Assembly: GCA_963691715.1 (NCBI GenBank)
Contig: OY829281.1
Location: 2,170,001-2,234,000 of the forward strand
From: HXMU1420-13 sp963691715
GTDB lineage: Bacteria > Bacteroidota > Rhodothermia > Balneolales > Balneolaceae
DNA: 64,000 bases
Direction: 5' to 3'
In this document: piece by piece, positions 54,954-63,872 of the stretch
Layout: each line of letters starts with the position of its first letter
Position numbering within the stretch: position 1 is the stretch's first letter
The notes under the pieces: model-generated
Databases searched by the model: none
Told to the model about the DNA's origin: nothing
What the model saw: only the letters and a program-made list of their open reading frames with translations
Program-made: the position numbers and the translations under genes

Positions 54954-56162
54954 ATGATCCGTTCAGCTATACTTTCTCTATTTATTTTTTTTGCAAGCTC
55001 CCCTTTATCAGCACAATACTTTCCAGGGGATTGGGGAGATTGGGAAACTCGTACCCCAGAATCAATGGGTTTCAATGCCGATTCTATTGCTGAGGTTATT
55101 GAGTATGCAATATCGAATGAAAGTACAAATCCACGGAGTATGGAAGAAAACCATTATGGTACTTTTGGTAGAGAACCATTTGGTGACGGTATCGGGCCAT
55201 TCAAAGATCGCGGTAATCAAACAGGAATAATAATTAAAGATGGATATATAATAGCAGAATGGGGAGAACCTTTCCGTGTCGACATGACTCATTCCATCAC
55301 AAAAACCTTTCTCAGTTCAACCGTTGGTATTGCCTATGATTTGGGGCTAATTCGAAATGTACATGACAAAGTTGATCCATATATGGCACCTATTCTGGCA
55401 GCAAACTTTGATAATAATACTCCAAAAGCAGACAATTTTAAGAAATCGAAAGTATTAGAGCTTTTCAAATCTGAACATAACTCTAAAATTACATGGAACC
55501 ATTTACTTCGCCAAACTTCCGATTGGCAAGGTTCATTATTTGGTAAACCAGATTGGGCAGACCGGCCATCAGATGATAGGTCTAAATGGATTAATCGGGA
55601 TAGGTTTGAGCCTGGTTCTGTTTGGGAGTATAATGATGTTAGAGTGAATGTACTCGCTCTTGCTGCTTTGAATATATTCAGAGAACCATTACCTGTTGTT
55701 TTGAAAACTCATATTATGGATAAAATAGGTGCTTCCCCTACTTGGCGCTGGCATGGATATGAAACCAGTTGGATTGTTCTCGATGGTCAACTTATGCAGA
55801 GCGTAAGCGGTGGTGGTCATTGGGGTGGAGGAATGTTTATATCTGCACGTGATCAAGCTCGACTCGGTTTGCTTACTTTGAATGAAGGTAATTGGAATGG
55901 TGAACAAATTATTAGTAAGGAGTGGATAATGTTATCAAAAACGCCAACACCAGCTAATGAGACCTACGGATACATGAATTATTTCTTGAATACTGGAGGA
56001 AAGATATTTCCAAAGGCTCCAGATTCTTCGTTTTGGCACCTAGGCTCCGGCGTAAATATGATATACTGTGATCCTGAAAATAATATAGTCATTGTGGCAA
56101 GGTGGATCTCCCGAGAGGCTAGAGAAGAAATAGTAAATCGTGTATTGGCAGCAATGGAATAG
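54954..56162 (+). CDS. Exported beta-lactamase-family serine hydrolase
   Basis: 402 residues. Signal peptide (MIRSAILSLFIFFASSPLSA). Class C beta-lactamase/D-Ala carboxypeptidase-like fold: the nucleophile SITKT motif (SxxK), WEYNDVRVN as the Y-x-N element, and HWGGGMFISARDQARLG as the late active-site region. Such proteins are usually esterases or peptidases, seldom true beta-lactamases. Downstream of the MBL gene by 38 bp, same strand. Confidence 0.85.
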   Translation: MIRSAILSLFIFFASSPLSAQYFPGDWGDWETRTPESMGFNADSIAEVIEYAISNESTNPRSMEENHYGTFGREPFGDGIGPFKDRGNQTGIIIKDGYIIAEWGEPFRVDMTHSITKTFLSSTVGIAYDLGLIRNVHDKVDPYMAPILAANFDNNTPKADNFKKSKVLELFKSEHNSKITWNHLLRQTSDWQGSLFGKPDWADRPSDDRSKWINRDRFEPGSVWEYNDVRVNVLALAALNIFREPLPVVLKTHIMDKIGASPTWRWHGYETSWIVLDGQLMQSVSGGGHWGGGMFISARDQARLGLLTLNEGNWNGEQIISKEWIMLSKTPTPANETYGYMNYFLNTGGKIFPKAPDSSFWHLGSGVNMIYCDPENNIVIVARWISREAREEIVNRVLAAME

Positions 56163-56171
56163 TAATACATG

Positions 56172-56762
56172 TTATTCTACAAAAAATATGCTTTCATCGC
56201 TGTATATAGCATAAAACTGAGCACTAATTTTAGTATAAACGCGAGTAAATGAGTTTTCACCTGTTGCTGCCAAATAGAAAAAAGTTCCTTCCAGCTCTCC
56301 TTTCACTCCAACTTCGGTGACTTCATCAATGGTTACTGAACCCGATTCAGAGAAATATCTTTTTCCTAAACCCACTTCAGGACTAATATATAGACCAGAA
56401 AAACCCGTTGTATAGAACTCATCAACTTGTTCAATGTTGTTGTATTCATAGACCCCAGAATTAATTATTCCCTCTCTTTTTATTAAAGCGAATAATTTTG
56501 TGGGATTATCAGATGAAGAAAGCGTCGATACTAGGGATAATTCAATTAACGAATCTTCCGAATGCACTATGTAATAACTATTCCCATTTAATTCTTCATA
56601 AAGTCCCACATTTGGTTCTATACCTACCAATCCTTCAAATTTCCCAAGAGGTATACCATCTAAATCAACTTTATTCGGTTCAGAGTTACATCCTAATACA
56701 ACGATTACTACGCATAGAATGGCTTTTATATATATTAGTTTATTTCTCCAATCATCCTTCAT
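56172..56762 (-). CDS. Hypothetical lipoprotein
   Basis: 196 residues. N-terminal membrane segment ending in a lipobox (IVVLGCNSE). The mature part is beta-rich and ends with IFFVE; no motif known to me. It sits between the serine hydrolase gene (convergent, nine bases apart) and the WYL regulator gene. Confidence 0.55.
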   Translation of the reverse strand: MKDDWRNKLIYIKAILCVVIVVLGCNSEPNKVDLDGIPLGKFEGLVGIEPNVGLYEELNGNSYYIVHSEDSLIELSLVSTLSSSDNPTKLFALIKREGIINSGVYEYNNIEQVDEFYTTGFSGLYISPEVGLGKRYFSESGSVTIDEVTEVGVKGELEGTFFYLAATGENSFTRVYTKISAQFYAIYSDESIFFVE

Positions 56763-56785
56763 TAGATATTCAGTTTAGTTTTTGA

Positions 56786-57823
56786 TCAAAATTCAGCATC
56801 CATAGGATAAAGATCATTATCATAATTTCTTATAGCTAGTCGAATTTTTTTATTAATTCGTGTTACCAATGATGCCGGTGCAAGCACTTTCATAGAATCT
56901 CCAAAACCAAGTATTTCTCTTTCTAACTCAAAATTAAGCTGTACTCGTAATGTAATTATAATTCCTTCCTTCACTTTTTTTTCTAATTGCTGTGAGTGAT
57001 GTAGAGGTTTTGTAAGCACATAGGGAGCATTACTTCTATCTACAAAAATTCTGATAGTTCGTGGTTTCATATTAGGGCTCACAGTTACACCGATTACGTC
57101 TTTATAATATTCTTCAGCGCTAATATTTAAATCCATTAAAGCAACAGATTTATTAGCTTTTATCTTTTCAATTCTATCAAGGGCTAAGTTTAATGGATGC
57201 GAATTCATATTTTTTATACCCACAACGAACCACCGGTTTCTATACTCTTTTAAAAATTGAGGATGAAATTGGAATGCATTCGATTGCCTTGCATTAAATG
57301 ATTTATAAGTAATAATTAAAGCATATTTGTTTTGAATTGAATTATACAACTCATCTAGATGATGCAGTCCTCTCAAGCCTTCATTTTTTTCAAAATCTAT
57401 GATCGATTTATGTTTTGCATCGTTTACATATACTTTATCCTGAATTCTTTTTGTGATTTCATCAAGATCATCAAAATGTGAAAACCCTTTAAATTGTCCC
57501 AATATCTGCACTACCGCATTTAATGTATTAACATCTTGTTCAGTAAGTGGATTATCCGTTATAGAATAATCAGGGTCAGAATATGTATAATACTTTTTCT
57601 CAACTACTATAATTGGAGCATTATACCCAAGTTTATCAGAGCGCATAAATTGTATATCAGCTTGTACGGTTCTTTTACTCACTCCTTTATCAATCCCTTC
57701 ATATTCATATAACGCGTCTGAACAGGCATATATAAGGTCATCTAAAGTCCACCTTCTTTGTCTATTTCTTAGACAATGATTGATTGTTCTAAACCGGATT
57801 AAAGCATTTCTATTAACTGGCAT
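56786..57823 (-). CDS. WYL-domain transcriptional regulator
   Basis: 345 residues. N-terminal helix-turn-helix region (RFRTINHCLRNRQRRWTLDD, SKRTVQADIQFMRSDKLGY), then a WYL domain (YALIITYKSF, HPQFLKEYRNRWFVVGI, LALDRIEKIKA) and a C-terminal WCX-like part. WYL proteins sense ligands and often regulate neighbouring defence or nucleic-acid repair genes. It is divergent from an RtcB-like ligase gene across 122 bp, with a perfect palindrome just upstream of its own start (see 57837). Confidence 0.88.
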   Translation of the reverse strand: MPVNRNALIRFRTINHCLRNRQRRWTLDDLIYACSDALYEYEGIDKGVSKRTVQADIQFMRSDKLGYNAPIIVVEKKYYTYSDPDYSITDNPLTEQDVNTLNAVVQILGQFKGFSHFDDLDEITKRIQDKVYVNDAKHKSIIDFEKNEGLRGLHHLDELYNSIQNKYALIITYKSFNARQSNAFQFHPQFLKEYRNRWFVVGIKNMNSHPLNLALDRIEKIKANKSVALMDLNISAEEYYKDVIGVTVSPNMKPRTIRIFVDRSNAPYVLTKPLHHSQQLEKKVKEGIIITLRVQLNFELEREILGFGDSMKVLAPASLVTRINKKIRLAIRNYDNDLYPMDAEF

Positions 57824-57836
57824 AAAAAAATTATTT

Positions 57837-57859
57837 ACTACGCATAAAGATTGCGTAGT
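57837..57859. promoter_or_regulatory. Palindrome, likely operator between WYL regulator and RtcB-like gene
   Basis: ACTACGCA (57837-57844), seven bases, TGCGTAGT (57852-57859): a perfect 8-bp inverted repeat 14 bp upstream of the WYL start codon, in the region between the divergent genes. This is where a dimeric regulator would bind to control both. Binding by the WYL protein itself is inference. Confidence 0.6.
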
Positions 57860-57907
57860 TAAGATATATCTTTCTCATGAGGCCTCAAAAACAATTATAA
57901 AACAAAA

Positions 57908-57929
57908 GGGAAGGTAATACGGCCTTCCC
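57908..57929. promoter_or_regulatory. GC-rich hairpin in the 5' leader of the RtcB-like gene
   Basis: GGGAAGG (57908-57914) and CCTTCCC (57923-57929) flank an eight-base loop, ending 16 bp before the ATG at 57946. No T-run follows. It stands out in AT-rich surroundings and may be a 5'-UTR structure or a second regulator site. Confidence 0.5.
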
Positions 57930-57945
57930 TCAATTAACCAAGAAA

Positions 57946-59321
57946 ATGATTACAGGAAAAACGATAATAGAATTAGGATTTAGGCCAGGCAAATGGTTTA
58001 AAGAAGCGATATCTCATGCAAATGAAAATAATTTAGAAGGAATGGAATTGATCTCCTACCTAGAAAGTGTACAGCCTGAATTGATAATTCCTTTTAATGA
58101 ACCAGTACCATATGCAAAAAATATCCAAGCAGAATCTGTAGAAGAACATTCTAATCTGAAAAGAGTTTTTGAAACAATGGACGAGTTAATGAAAACTCCA
58201 ACAGTTCTAGATGGTGCTATTATGCCCGATGCATGCCCAACAGGAGAGCGTGGAAATATTCCAGTTGGTGGTATTGCAGTTACCAAAAATGCTATTCATC
58301 CAGCCATGCATTCTGCCGATATTTGTTGCTCAGTTATGATGACTTCGTTGGGAAAAGTAGATCCCAAAGTGGTGTTAAATACAGCACATTCCATTACTCA
58401 TTTTGGAGGTGGTGGTAGATCTGATAATTTTGAACTTCCTAAAGAACTAGAAGAAAAATTTTAGATAACACATACTTAGGTAACCAAAAAAGTCTTCATC
58501 TTGCAAAAACACATTTAGGTACACAAGGAGATGGAAATCATTTTCTTTTCATTGGAAAATCTAAATCTACCGGTGATACGATTATGGTTACCCATCATGG
58601 AAGCCGTGGTTTTGGTGCACATCTATATACAAAAGGGATGAAAGCCGCTGAAGTGTTTAGGAAAGAAATTTCTCCATCAACAATTAAGGCAAATGCTTGG
58701 ATTCCTTTCACAGAGTGTGAAGGAGTTGCTTATTGGGATGCACTTCAAATTGTGCGTGAATGGACTAAATTGAATCATACTTTGCTCCATCAAAAAGTAA
58801 ATGAGACACTACATATTGAACCAAAGCAGCGTTTTTGGAATGAACATAACTTCGTGTTTCGAGATGGAGAAAATTTCTATCATGCAAAAGGAGCAACACC
58901 ACTAGATGATAAGTTTGTACCTGATTCACACAATGGTTTACGTTTGATTCCACTAAATATGCGTGAACCCGTACTTATTGTTAAAGGGGACACAACAAAA
59001 ACAAACCTTGGTTTTGCCCCACATGGTGCAGGTCGCAATATTAGTAGAACTCAACATATCAGAAAAAAGGAAGATAAAACTCAAGAAGAAATTTTTCTGG
59101 AAGAAACGGCTGGTCTTGATGTCCGATTTTTTTCTGGAAATATTGATATCTCAGAATTACCGTCCGCGTATAAAAATGCTGCAGCAGTTCGACGACAAAT
59201 GTCCGAATTTAATTTGGGATATGTGGTAGATGAGATAATGCCATATGGTTGTATTATGGCAGGTGATTGGCAACGTGATGCACCTTGGAAAAAAAGAAGG
59301 AGGCGAAGAAAAAACAAATAA
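57946..59321 (+). pseudogene. RtcB-like RNA ligase gene with a one-base frameshift
   Basis: Two frames together give an RtcB-family ligase (GTP- and metal-dependent joining of RNA 3'-phosphate to 5'-OH ends). First part to 58464: SADICCSVMMT holds the Asp and Cys metal ligands. Second part from about 58462 onward in another frame: LDNTYLGNQKSLHLAK, GTQGDGNHFLFIG, VTHHGSRGFG, KGATPLDDKF and GFAPHGAGRNISRT (guanylated His region). At 58461 the run TTTT would need one more T to give KFLDN. Combined length is about 458 residues. Start ATG 57946. It is divergent from the WYL regulator. Sequencing error or true frameshift cannot be told apart. Confidence 0.8.
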
Positions 59322-59325
59322 AATC

Positions 59326-59362
59326 AAATCTAGACCTAAGTATACCGGTCTAGATTTTTTTT
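59326..59362 (+). terminator. Intrinsic terminator after the RtcB-like gene
   Basis: AAATCTAGACC (59326-59336) and GGTCTAGATTT (59347-59357) are perfect 11-bp arms with a ten-base loop, followed by a T-run to 59362. It lies five bases after the stop at 59321. Classic rho-independent form. Confidence 0.85.
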
Positions 59363-59462
59363 AATTACTTTTATAGTTCACGTGAGTATCATTTTAAGTT
59401 CGAGTTCCTTTTTTTTATCAATTTATACTCTAAAGTAGCTGATACAATTAAACCTTTTCCCA

Positions 59463-60128
59463 ATGAACAACCATTTAAAAATAGCTGTAATTATTGGCGC
59501 CACAGGTTTGGTTGGTTCTAAACTATTGGAATTTCTTTTGCAAGATAACAGATACTCAAAAATCAAAGTATTCCACCGCAGGCCAACGGGTATTTCTGAT
59601 TCTAAACTGGAAGAATATATCATCAATTTCGATAGCCCTGAAACTTGGAAAGATCTCATTATTGGTGATGAATTGTACTCCACATTGGGCACAACATTAA
59701 AAACTGCGGGATCAAAGGAAGCTCAATATAAAGTTGACTTCGAATATCAATTCCAGTTTGCCAAGTATGGATTGAACAATGATATAAAAAAATATGCTCT
59801 AGTCTCCTCTATGGGTGCAACCACATCTACCAGTAATTTTTACTTAAAGATGAAAGGATCACTAGATGATGCTATATCTCATCTTGGTTTTGAAAAACTT
59901 CTTATTCTTAGACCATCATTATTACTAGGAGATCGCCAAAAAAAACGACTTGGAGAACGAATATCTGAGCCAATGCTCAAAATAGTTACTAAACTACCAA
60001 TATTAAGAAATTATGCCCCTATTCACGCTTTAGATGTAGCAAAAGCTATGATTAATGGTATGAATTCAGAATTAAGTCAACCTATTTATGAAGGGGAAGA
60101 GGTTAAGAGCCTTGCATCATTACATTGA
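59463..60128 (+). CDS. NAD(P)-binding Rossmann-fold oxidoreductase (NmrA/HTATIP2-like)
   Basis: 221 residues. Nucleotide-binding motif GATGLVG at residues 13-19, then LGTTLKTAGSKEAQYKVD, the YALVSSMGATTSTSNFYLKMKG region (the Y-x3-K motif is Y-L-K-M-K here) and PILRNYAPIHALDVAKA. Atypical short-chain dehydrogenase/reductase of the NmrA-like or HTATIP2-like group. The substrate is unknown. Confidence 0.85.
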   Translation: MNNHLKIAVIIGATGLVGSKLLEFLLQDNRYSKIKVFHRRPTGISDSKLEEYIINFDSPETWKDLIIGDELYSTLGTTLKTAGSKEAQYKVDFEYQFQFAKYGLNNDIKKYALVSSMGATTSTSNFYLKMKGSLDDAISHLGFEKLLILRPSLLLGDRQKKRLGERISEPMLKIVTKLPILRNYAPIHALDVAKAMINGMNSELSQPIYEGEEVKSLASLH

Positions 60129-60166
60129 AAAATTATCTAAACTATAGTTAAAATTTATATTGCCTG

Positions 60167-61042
60167 ATGATTTATACTATCCAATCTGAATTACTACAAG
60201 TTTGCATCAAGCAAAAAGGAATGGAACTATGTTCCATTAAAAATAGAATTGATGAAACAGAATATCTATGGCAAGGGGACCCTTCTTTTTGGACTGGGCA
60301 GGCGCCTATTTTATTTCCAATCATTGGTTTACTAAAGGATAATTCGACAATGATACATGGCAAAGAGTTTGCAATTCCTAAGCATGGTATTGTTAGGCAT
60401 TCAGAACAAGCCGTGGTAAAAAATCATACTTCAGACTCCATTACCTTTCAACTTACATACGATGAACACTCCCTTCTTGTATATCCTTTTAAATTTGTGC
60501 TAGAAATGACCTTCAGCTTGGAAGGAAAAAAACTATTGATTTCCCACTGTATTCAAAATGAAGGAACAACGAACATGCCGTTTCATCTTGGAGGACACCC
60601 AGCATTTAATTGTCCGGTTAATAAGGATATTTCATATGCTCATTATTTCATTGAATTCGAAAACAAGGAACATTCGGTTTCATGGCTACTTAATGAAGAG
60701 GGTCTCATCACAGATCATTCAAAACCAATCTTTGATTCTAGTTCTATATTAAGATTAAATGATACTTTATTTGATGAGGATGCTTTAATCTTTCGGGACT
60801 TGAAGAGTTCTTCAGCTACTTTGAAAAATGACCTAGTAGGAGAAATTCTAAGGGTGGATTTTGAGGATTTTCCTTACTTAGGCATTTGGGCAAAACCAAA
60901 AGCCCCTTATGTATGTATAGAGCCATGGATTGGCATAGCGGATCATGTTGATTCTAATAGAGAATTTATATCCAAAGAAAGGCTTATAATTCTTGATGCT
61001 GGAGCTGAAAAAGAGATCAGTTATTCAATTAGTATCTACTAA
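60167..61042 (+). CDS. Aldose 1-epimerase family protein (LacX-like)
   Basis: 291 residues. Galactose-mutarotase-like fold of the LacX type: GMELCSIKNRIDETEYLWQGDP near the start, GHPAFNCPV with the catalytic His, and IWAKPKAPYVCIEPWIGIAD near the end with the acidic base Glu. Likely interconverts alpha and beta anomers of a sugar in the cytoplasm. Same strand, 38 bp after the oxidoreductase. Confidence 0.85.
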   Translation: MIYTIQSELLQVCIKQKGMELCSIKNRIDETEYLWQGDPSFWTGQAPILFPIIGLLKDNSTMIHGKEFAIPKHGIVRHSEQAVVKNHTSDSITFQLTYDEHSLLVYPFKFVLEMTFSLEGKKLLISHCIQNEGTTNMPFHLGGHPAFNCPVNKDISYAHYFIEFENKEHSVSWLLNEEGLITDHSKPIFDSSSILRLNDTLFDEDALIFRDLKSSSATLKNDLVGEILRVDFEDFPYLGIWAKPKAPYVCIEPWIGIADHVDSNREFISKERLIILDAGAEKEISYSISIY

Positions 61043-61206
61043 ATAAGTTTAAATTCATCTAAAACGTCTTTAATCATCATCTTAAATACACCAAAATGAT
61101 ACTATTTTGATGTATTATACTGCACTATTAGTGTATCCAACCCTTTTTTATTGTATCTGCAATACATATCTACTACATTTTGGCTTTGCTTCAACACTTA
61201 TGATCT

Positions 61207-62505
61207 ATGAAAATATTATACCTATTTACAGCAATTATTTTTGTAGTTACTGATGTAACTGCTCAATCGTCAAATCTAAAAGCTCTAATTGACCAAAGAG
61301 CAGATGAACTTGAAAATCAAGTGATCGAATGGCGCCGGTATTTTCACGAAAATCCAGAATTATCAAACCGTGAATTTAACACTGCTAAAGTTGTTGCTGA
61401 GCATTTACAATCATTAGGTCTAACAGTTGAAACAAAAGTAGCTGTTACTGGAGTAGTAGCAACCTTAGTAGGTGCAAAACCTGGCCCAGTTGTGGCTTTA
61501 AGAGCAGACATGGACGCTCTTCCCGTTTTAGAACGAGTAGATGTTCCATTTAAATCAATAGCTAAAGGAATCTATCAAGGAAATGAGGTTCCTGTTATGC
61601 ATGCATGTGGTCACGATACACATGTAGCTATTCTCATGGGAGTGGCACAAATACTTACCGAAATGAAAGGTGAGTTGGCAGGATCTGTTAAATTTATTTT
61701 TCAACCAGCCGAAGAAGGTGCCCCTGTTGGAGAAGAAGGAGGTGCTAAATTAATGGTAGAAGAAGGGGTACTAAAAAATCCAGATGTAGATGTAATTTTT
61801 GGCCTTCATATAAGTGACGCAACTCCAGTAGGCATGATAAATTATCGCGAAAGAGGCATTATGGCAGCAGCAAATAGCTATAAGATAACAGTTAAAGGTA
61901 AACAAGCTCATGGATCTGCTCCATGGGTGGGTGTAGACCCTATTGTTACTGCAGCACAGATAATCAATAATATTCAAACTATCGTAAGCCGAAACCTGGA
62001 GCTAACCAACCAAGCTGCGGTTGTTACTGTTGGGCAAATACATGGTGGTGTACGTAATAATATCATTCCAGAAGAAGTATATATGGAAGGAACAATTCGA
62101 ACGCTCGACACTGATATGCGGGCCAAATTATTCTCACGACTCGAAACAATTGTAACAAAGACAGCAGAAGCTAATGGAGCAGAAGCCATACTTGATATTA
62201 GAGAAGGATATCCAGTTACCTATAATGACCCAGAATTAACAACTATGATGGCGCCCACATTAAAAGCTGTTGCTGGTTCTGAAAATGTTAATTATATAAA
62301 TGCGATTACTGGGGCAGAGGATTTTTCATTTTTCCAAGAACAAGTACCTGGCTTATATTTTTTCATTGGCGGTTTACCACCTGGTGGAACACCTGCAGGA
62401 CATCATACACCTGATTTTTATATCGATGAGGCTGGTATGAAATTAGGAGTAAGAGCAATGGCGAATTTAGTAATAGACTATTTTACAATTTCAGCAGGTG
62501 GCTGA
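61207..62505 (+). CDS. Exported M20-family amidohydrolase
   Basis: 432 residues. Signal peptide (MKILYLFTAIIFVVTDVTAQ). M20 peptidase of the amidohydrolase (HipO/IAA-amino-acid hydrolase) branch: RRYFHENPELSNREF, ALRADMDALPV, MHACGHDTHVAILMG (metal ligands), QPAEEGAP and GAEDFSFFQ. It hydrolyses N-acyl amino acids or related amides in the periplasm. The next gene starts one base after its stop. Confidence 0.9.
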   Translation: MKILYLFTAIIFVVTDVTAQSSNLKALIDQRADELENQVIEWRRYFHENPELSNREFNTAKVVAEHLQSLGLTVETKVAVTGVVATLVGAKPGPVVALRADMDALPVLERVDVPFKSIAKGIYQGNEVPVMHACGHDTHVAILMGVAQILTEMKGELAGSVKFIFQPAEEGAPVGEEGGAKLMVEEGVLKNPDVDVIFGLHISDATPVGMINYRERGIMAAANSYKITVKGKQAHGSAPWVGVDPIVTAAQIINNIQTIVSRNLELTNQAAVVTVGQIHGGVRNNIIPEEVYMEGTIRTLDTDMRAKLFSRLETIVTKTAEANGAEAILDIREGYPVTYNDPELTTMMAPTLKAVAGSENVNYINAITGAEDFSFFQEQVPGLYFFIGGLPPGGTPAGHHTPDFYIDEAGMKLGVRAMANLVIDYFTISAGG

Positions 62506-62506
62506 G

Positions 62507-63793
62507 ATGTTACGTGTTGTATTTTTATATCTTTTTATCCCTACAATTAGTGTTGCTCAACATTTGAGTAACACTGAGATTGCAATAATAAATGCTGTAG
62601 ATGCTAACAATGAAGACGCTCTTAAGTTTCTCATTGATAATGTAAATCTGAACTCAGGATCGATGAATGCTGATGGAGTTCGGGATTTAGGAATGCGTTA
62701 TGTAAACGCTTATAATGCTCTTGGATTTGAAACTGATTTTATAGACCAAAGTGAAGTAAATCGTGGTGGTCATTTTATAGCTAGAAAAAAGGGGAATTCA
62801 GGACAACGATTACTTCTAATTGGACATTTAGACACCGTTTTTGAAAAAGATAGTCCATTTCAAGAAGCTATCTTTCAATCAGATTCCATTCTTGCTGGGC
62901 CTGGTATTGCTGATATGAAAGCCGGTAATGTTATGATTTTATATGCCTTAAAGGCTTTGGTTGAAACTAACGCCCTCAAAGACGCAACTATAACGGTAGT
63001 TTTAACTGGTGACGAAGAAAAACCTGGTCGACCTTTTTCTGTATCTAGACATCATCTTGTTGAAGCTGCTAAAGAATCGGATATAGCACTAGGATTTGAA
63101 ACTGCCAGTGGTTGGGAATATGCTACTGTTGCTCGCCGTTCTTAAAATACATGGAAAATCGAAATTGAAGGCGTTCAAGCACATTCATCTGGTGTTTTTT
63201 CCGATCAAGCGGGTGCTGGCTCCATTTATGAAGCAGCAAGGATATTGAATCGATTTTATGAAGAACTTCAAGAAGAATTTCTAACTTTTAATGCATCAAT
63301 GATAGTGGGTGGAAATGAGGTAGAATTTGATGTTGAGAACCTTGAAGGGTCTATGAGTGGAAAGTCTAACATTGTGCCAAAGAAAACCATTATCTATGGA
63401 GACCTTCGATATCTTACTGAGGAACAAGGAGAAAGAACCGTCGAAAAAATGAGGGATATAGTCAGCCAATCACTACCGCAAACTTCCACAGCATTTACCT
63501 TTAATCCTGGATATCCTCCTATGGCTCCCAGTGAAGGTAATATGAACATTCTCTCCATTCTAAGTGAAGTAAGTGAAGATATGGGAATTGGCCCAGTAAA
63601 AGCATATGACCCCGGAAAACGTGGTGCAGCTGATATTTCTTTTGTTGCAAATTATGTAGACGGACTAGATGGCTTGGGTGCCTTTGGCCAAGGCACACAT
63701 AGTCCTAGAGAAATTATGCATGTGCCTTCATATAATAAACTCACACAAAGAGCAGCTCTATTAATTTATAGACTCACCCAAATGGATGAATGA
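62507..63793 (+). pseudogene. Exported M20 peptidase (glutamate-carboxypeptidase-like), interrupted by in-frame TAA
   Basis: One frame runs from ATG 62507 to the stop at 63791-63793, broken only by TAA 63143-63145. Before it: signal peptide MLRVVFLYLFIPTISVA, LIGHLDTVFEK, GIADMKAGNVMI and TGDEEKPGR. After it, in the same frame: WKIEIEGVQAHSSGVFS, a KTIIYGDLRYLTEEQ block and GAFGQGTHSPREIMHVP. The relative order is that of CPG2-like M20 peptidases. Where the stop lies, homologues usually have Ser/Gly (RRS[SG]xxW), so one base change would make it. A TTG start at 63245 is an artefact of the break. It may be real loss or an error. Confidence 0.8.
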
Positions 63794-63872
63794 AACTGCT
63801 AATTAGAATAGAGATAGAGCTGTGCCATGCTCTTTGGCTATTAAGATTTTTATAAAATTCAGATGTAGATTA

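Noticed and set aside
58584..59321. Separate small RtcB-like gene from ATG 58584
   Set aside because: Family sequence lies between 58462 and 58584 in the same frame, so this is the continuation of the frameshifted gene at 57946.
59380..59430. tRNA-like GTTCGAGTTCC string
   Set aside because: There is no cloverleaf partner sequence around it.
63245..63793. Separate gene starting at TTG 63245
   Set aside because: It is the C-terminal half of the M20 peptidase in the same frame as the first half, after an in-frame TAA.
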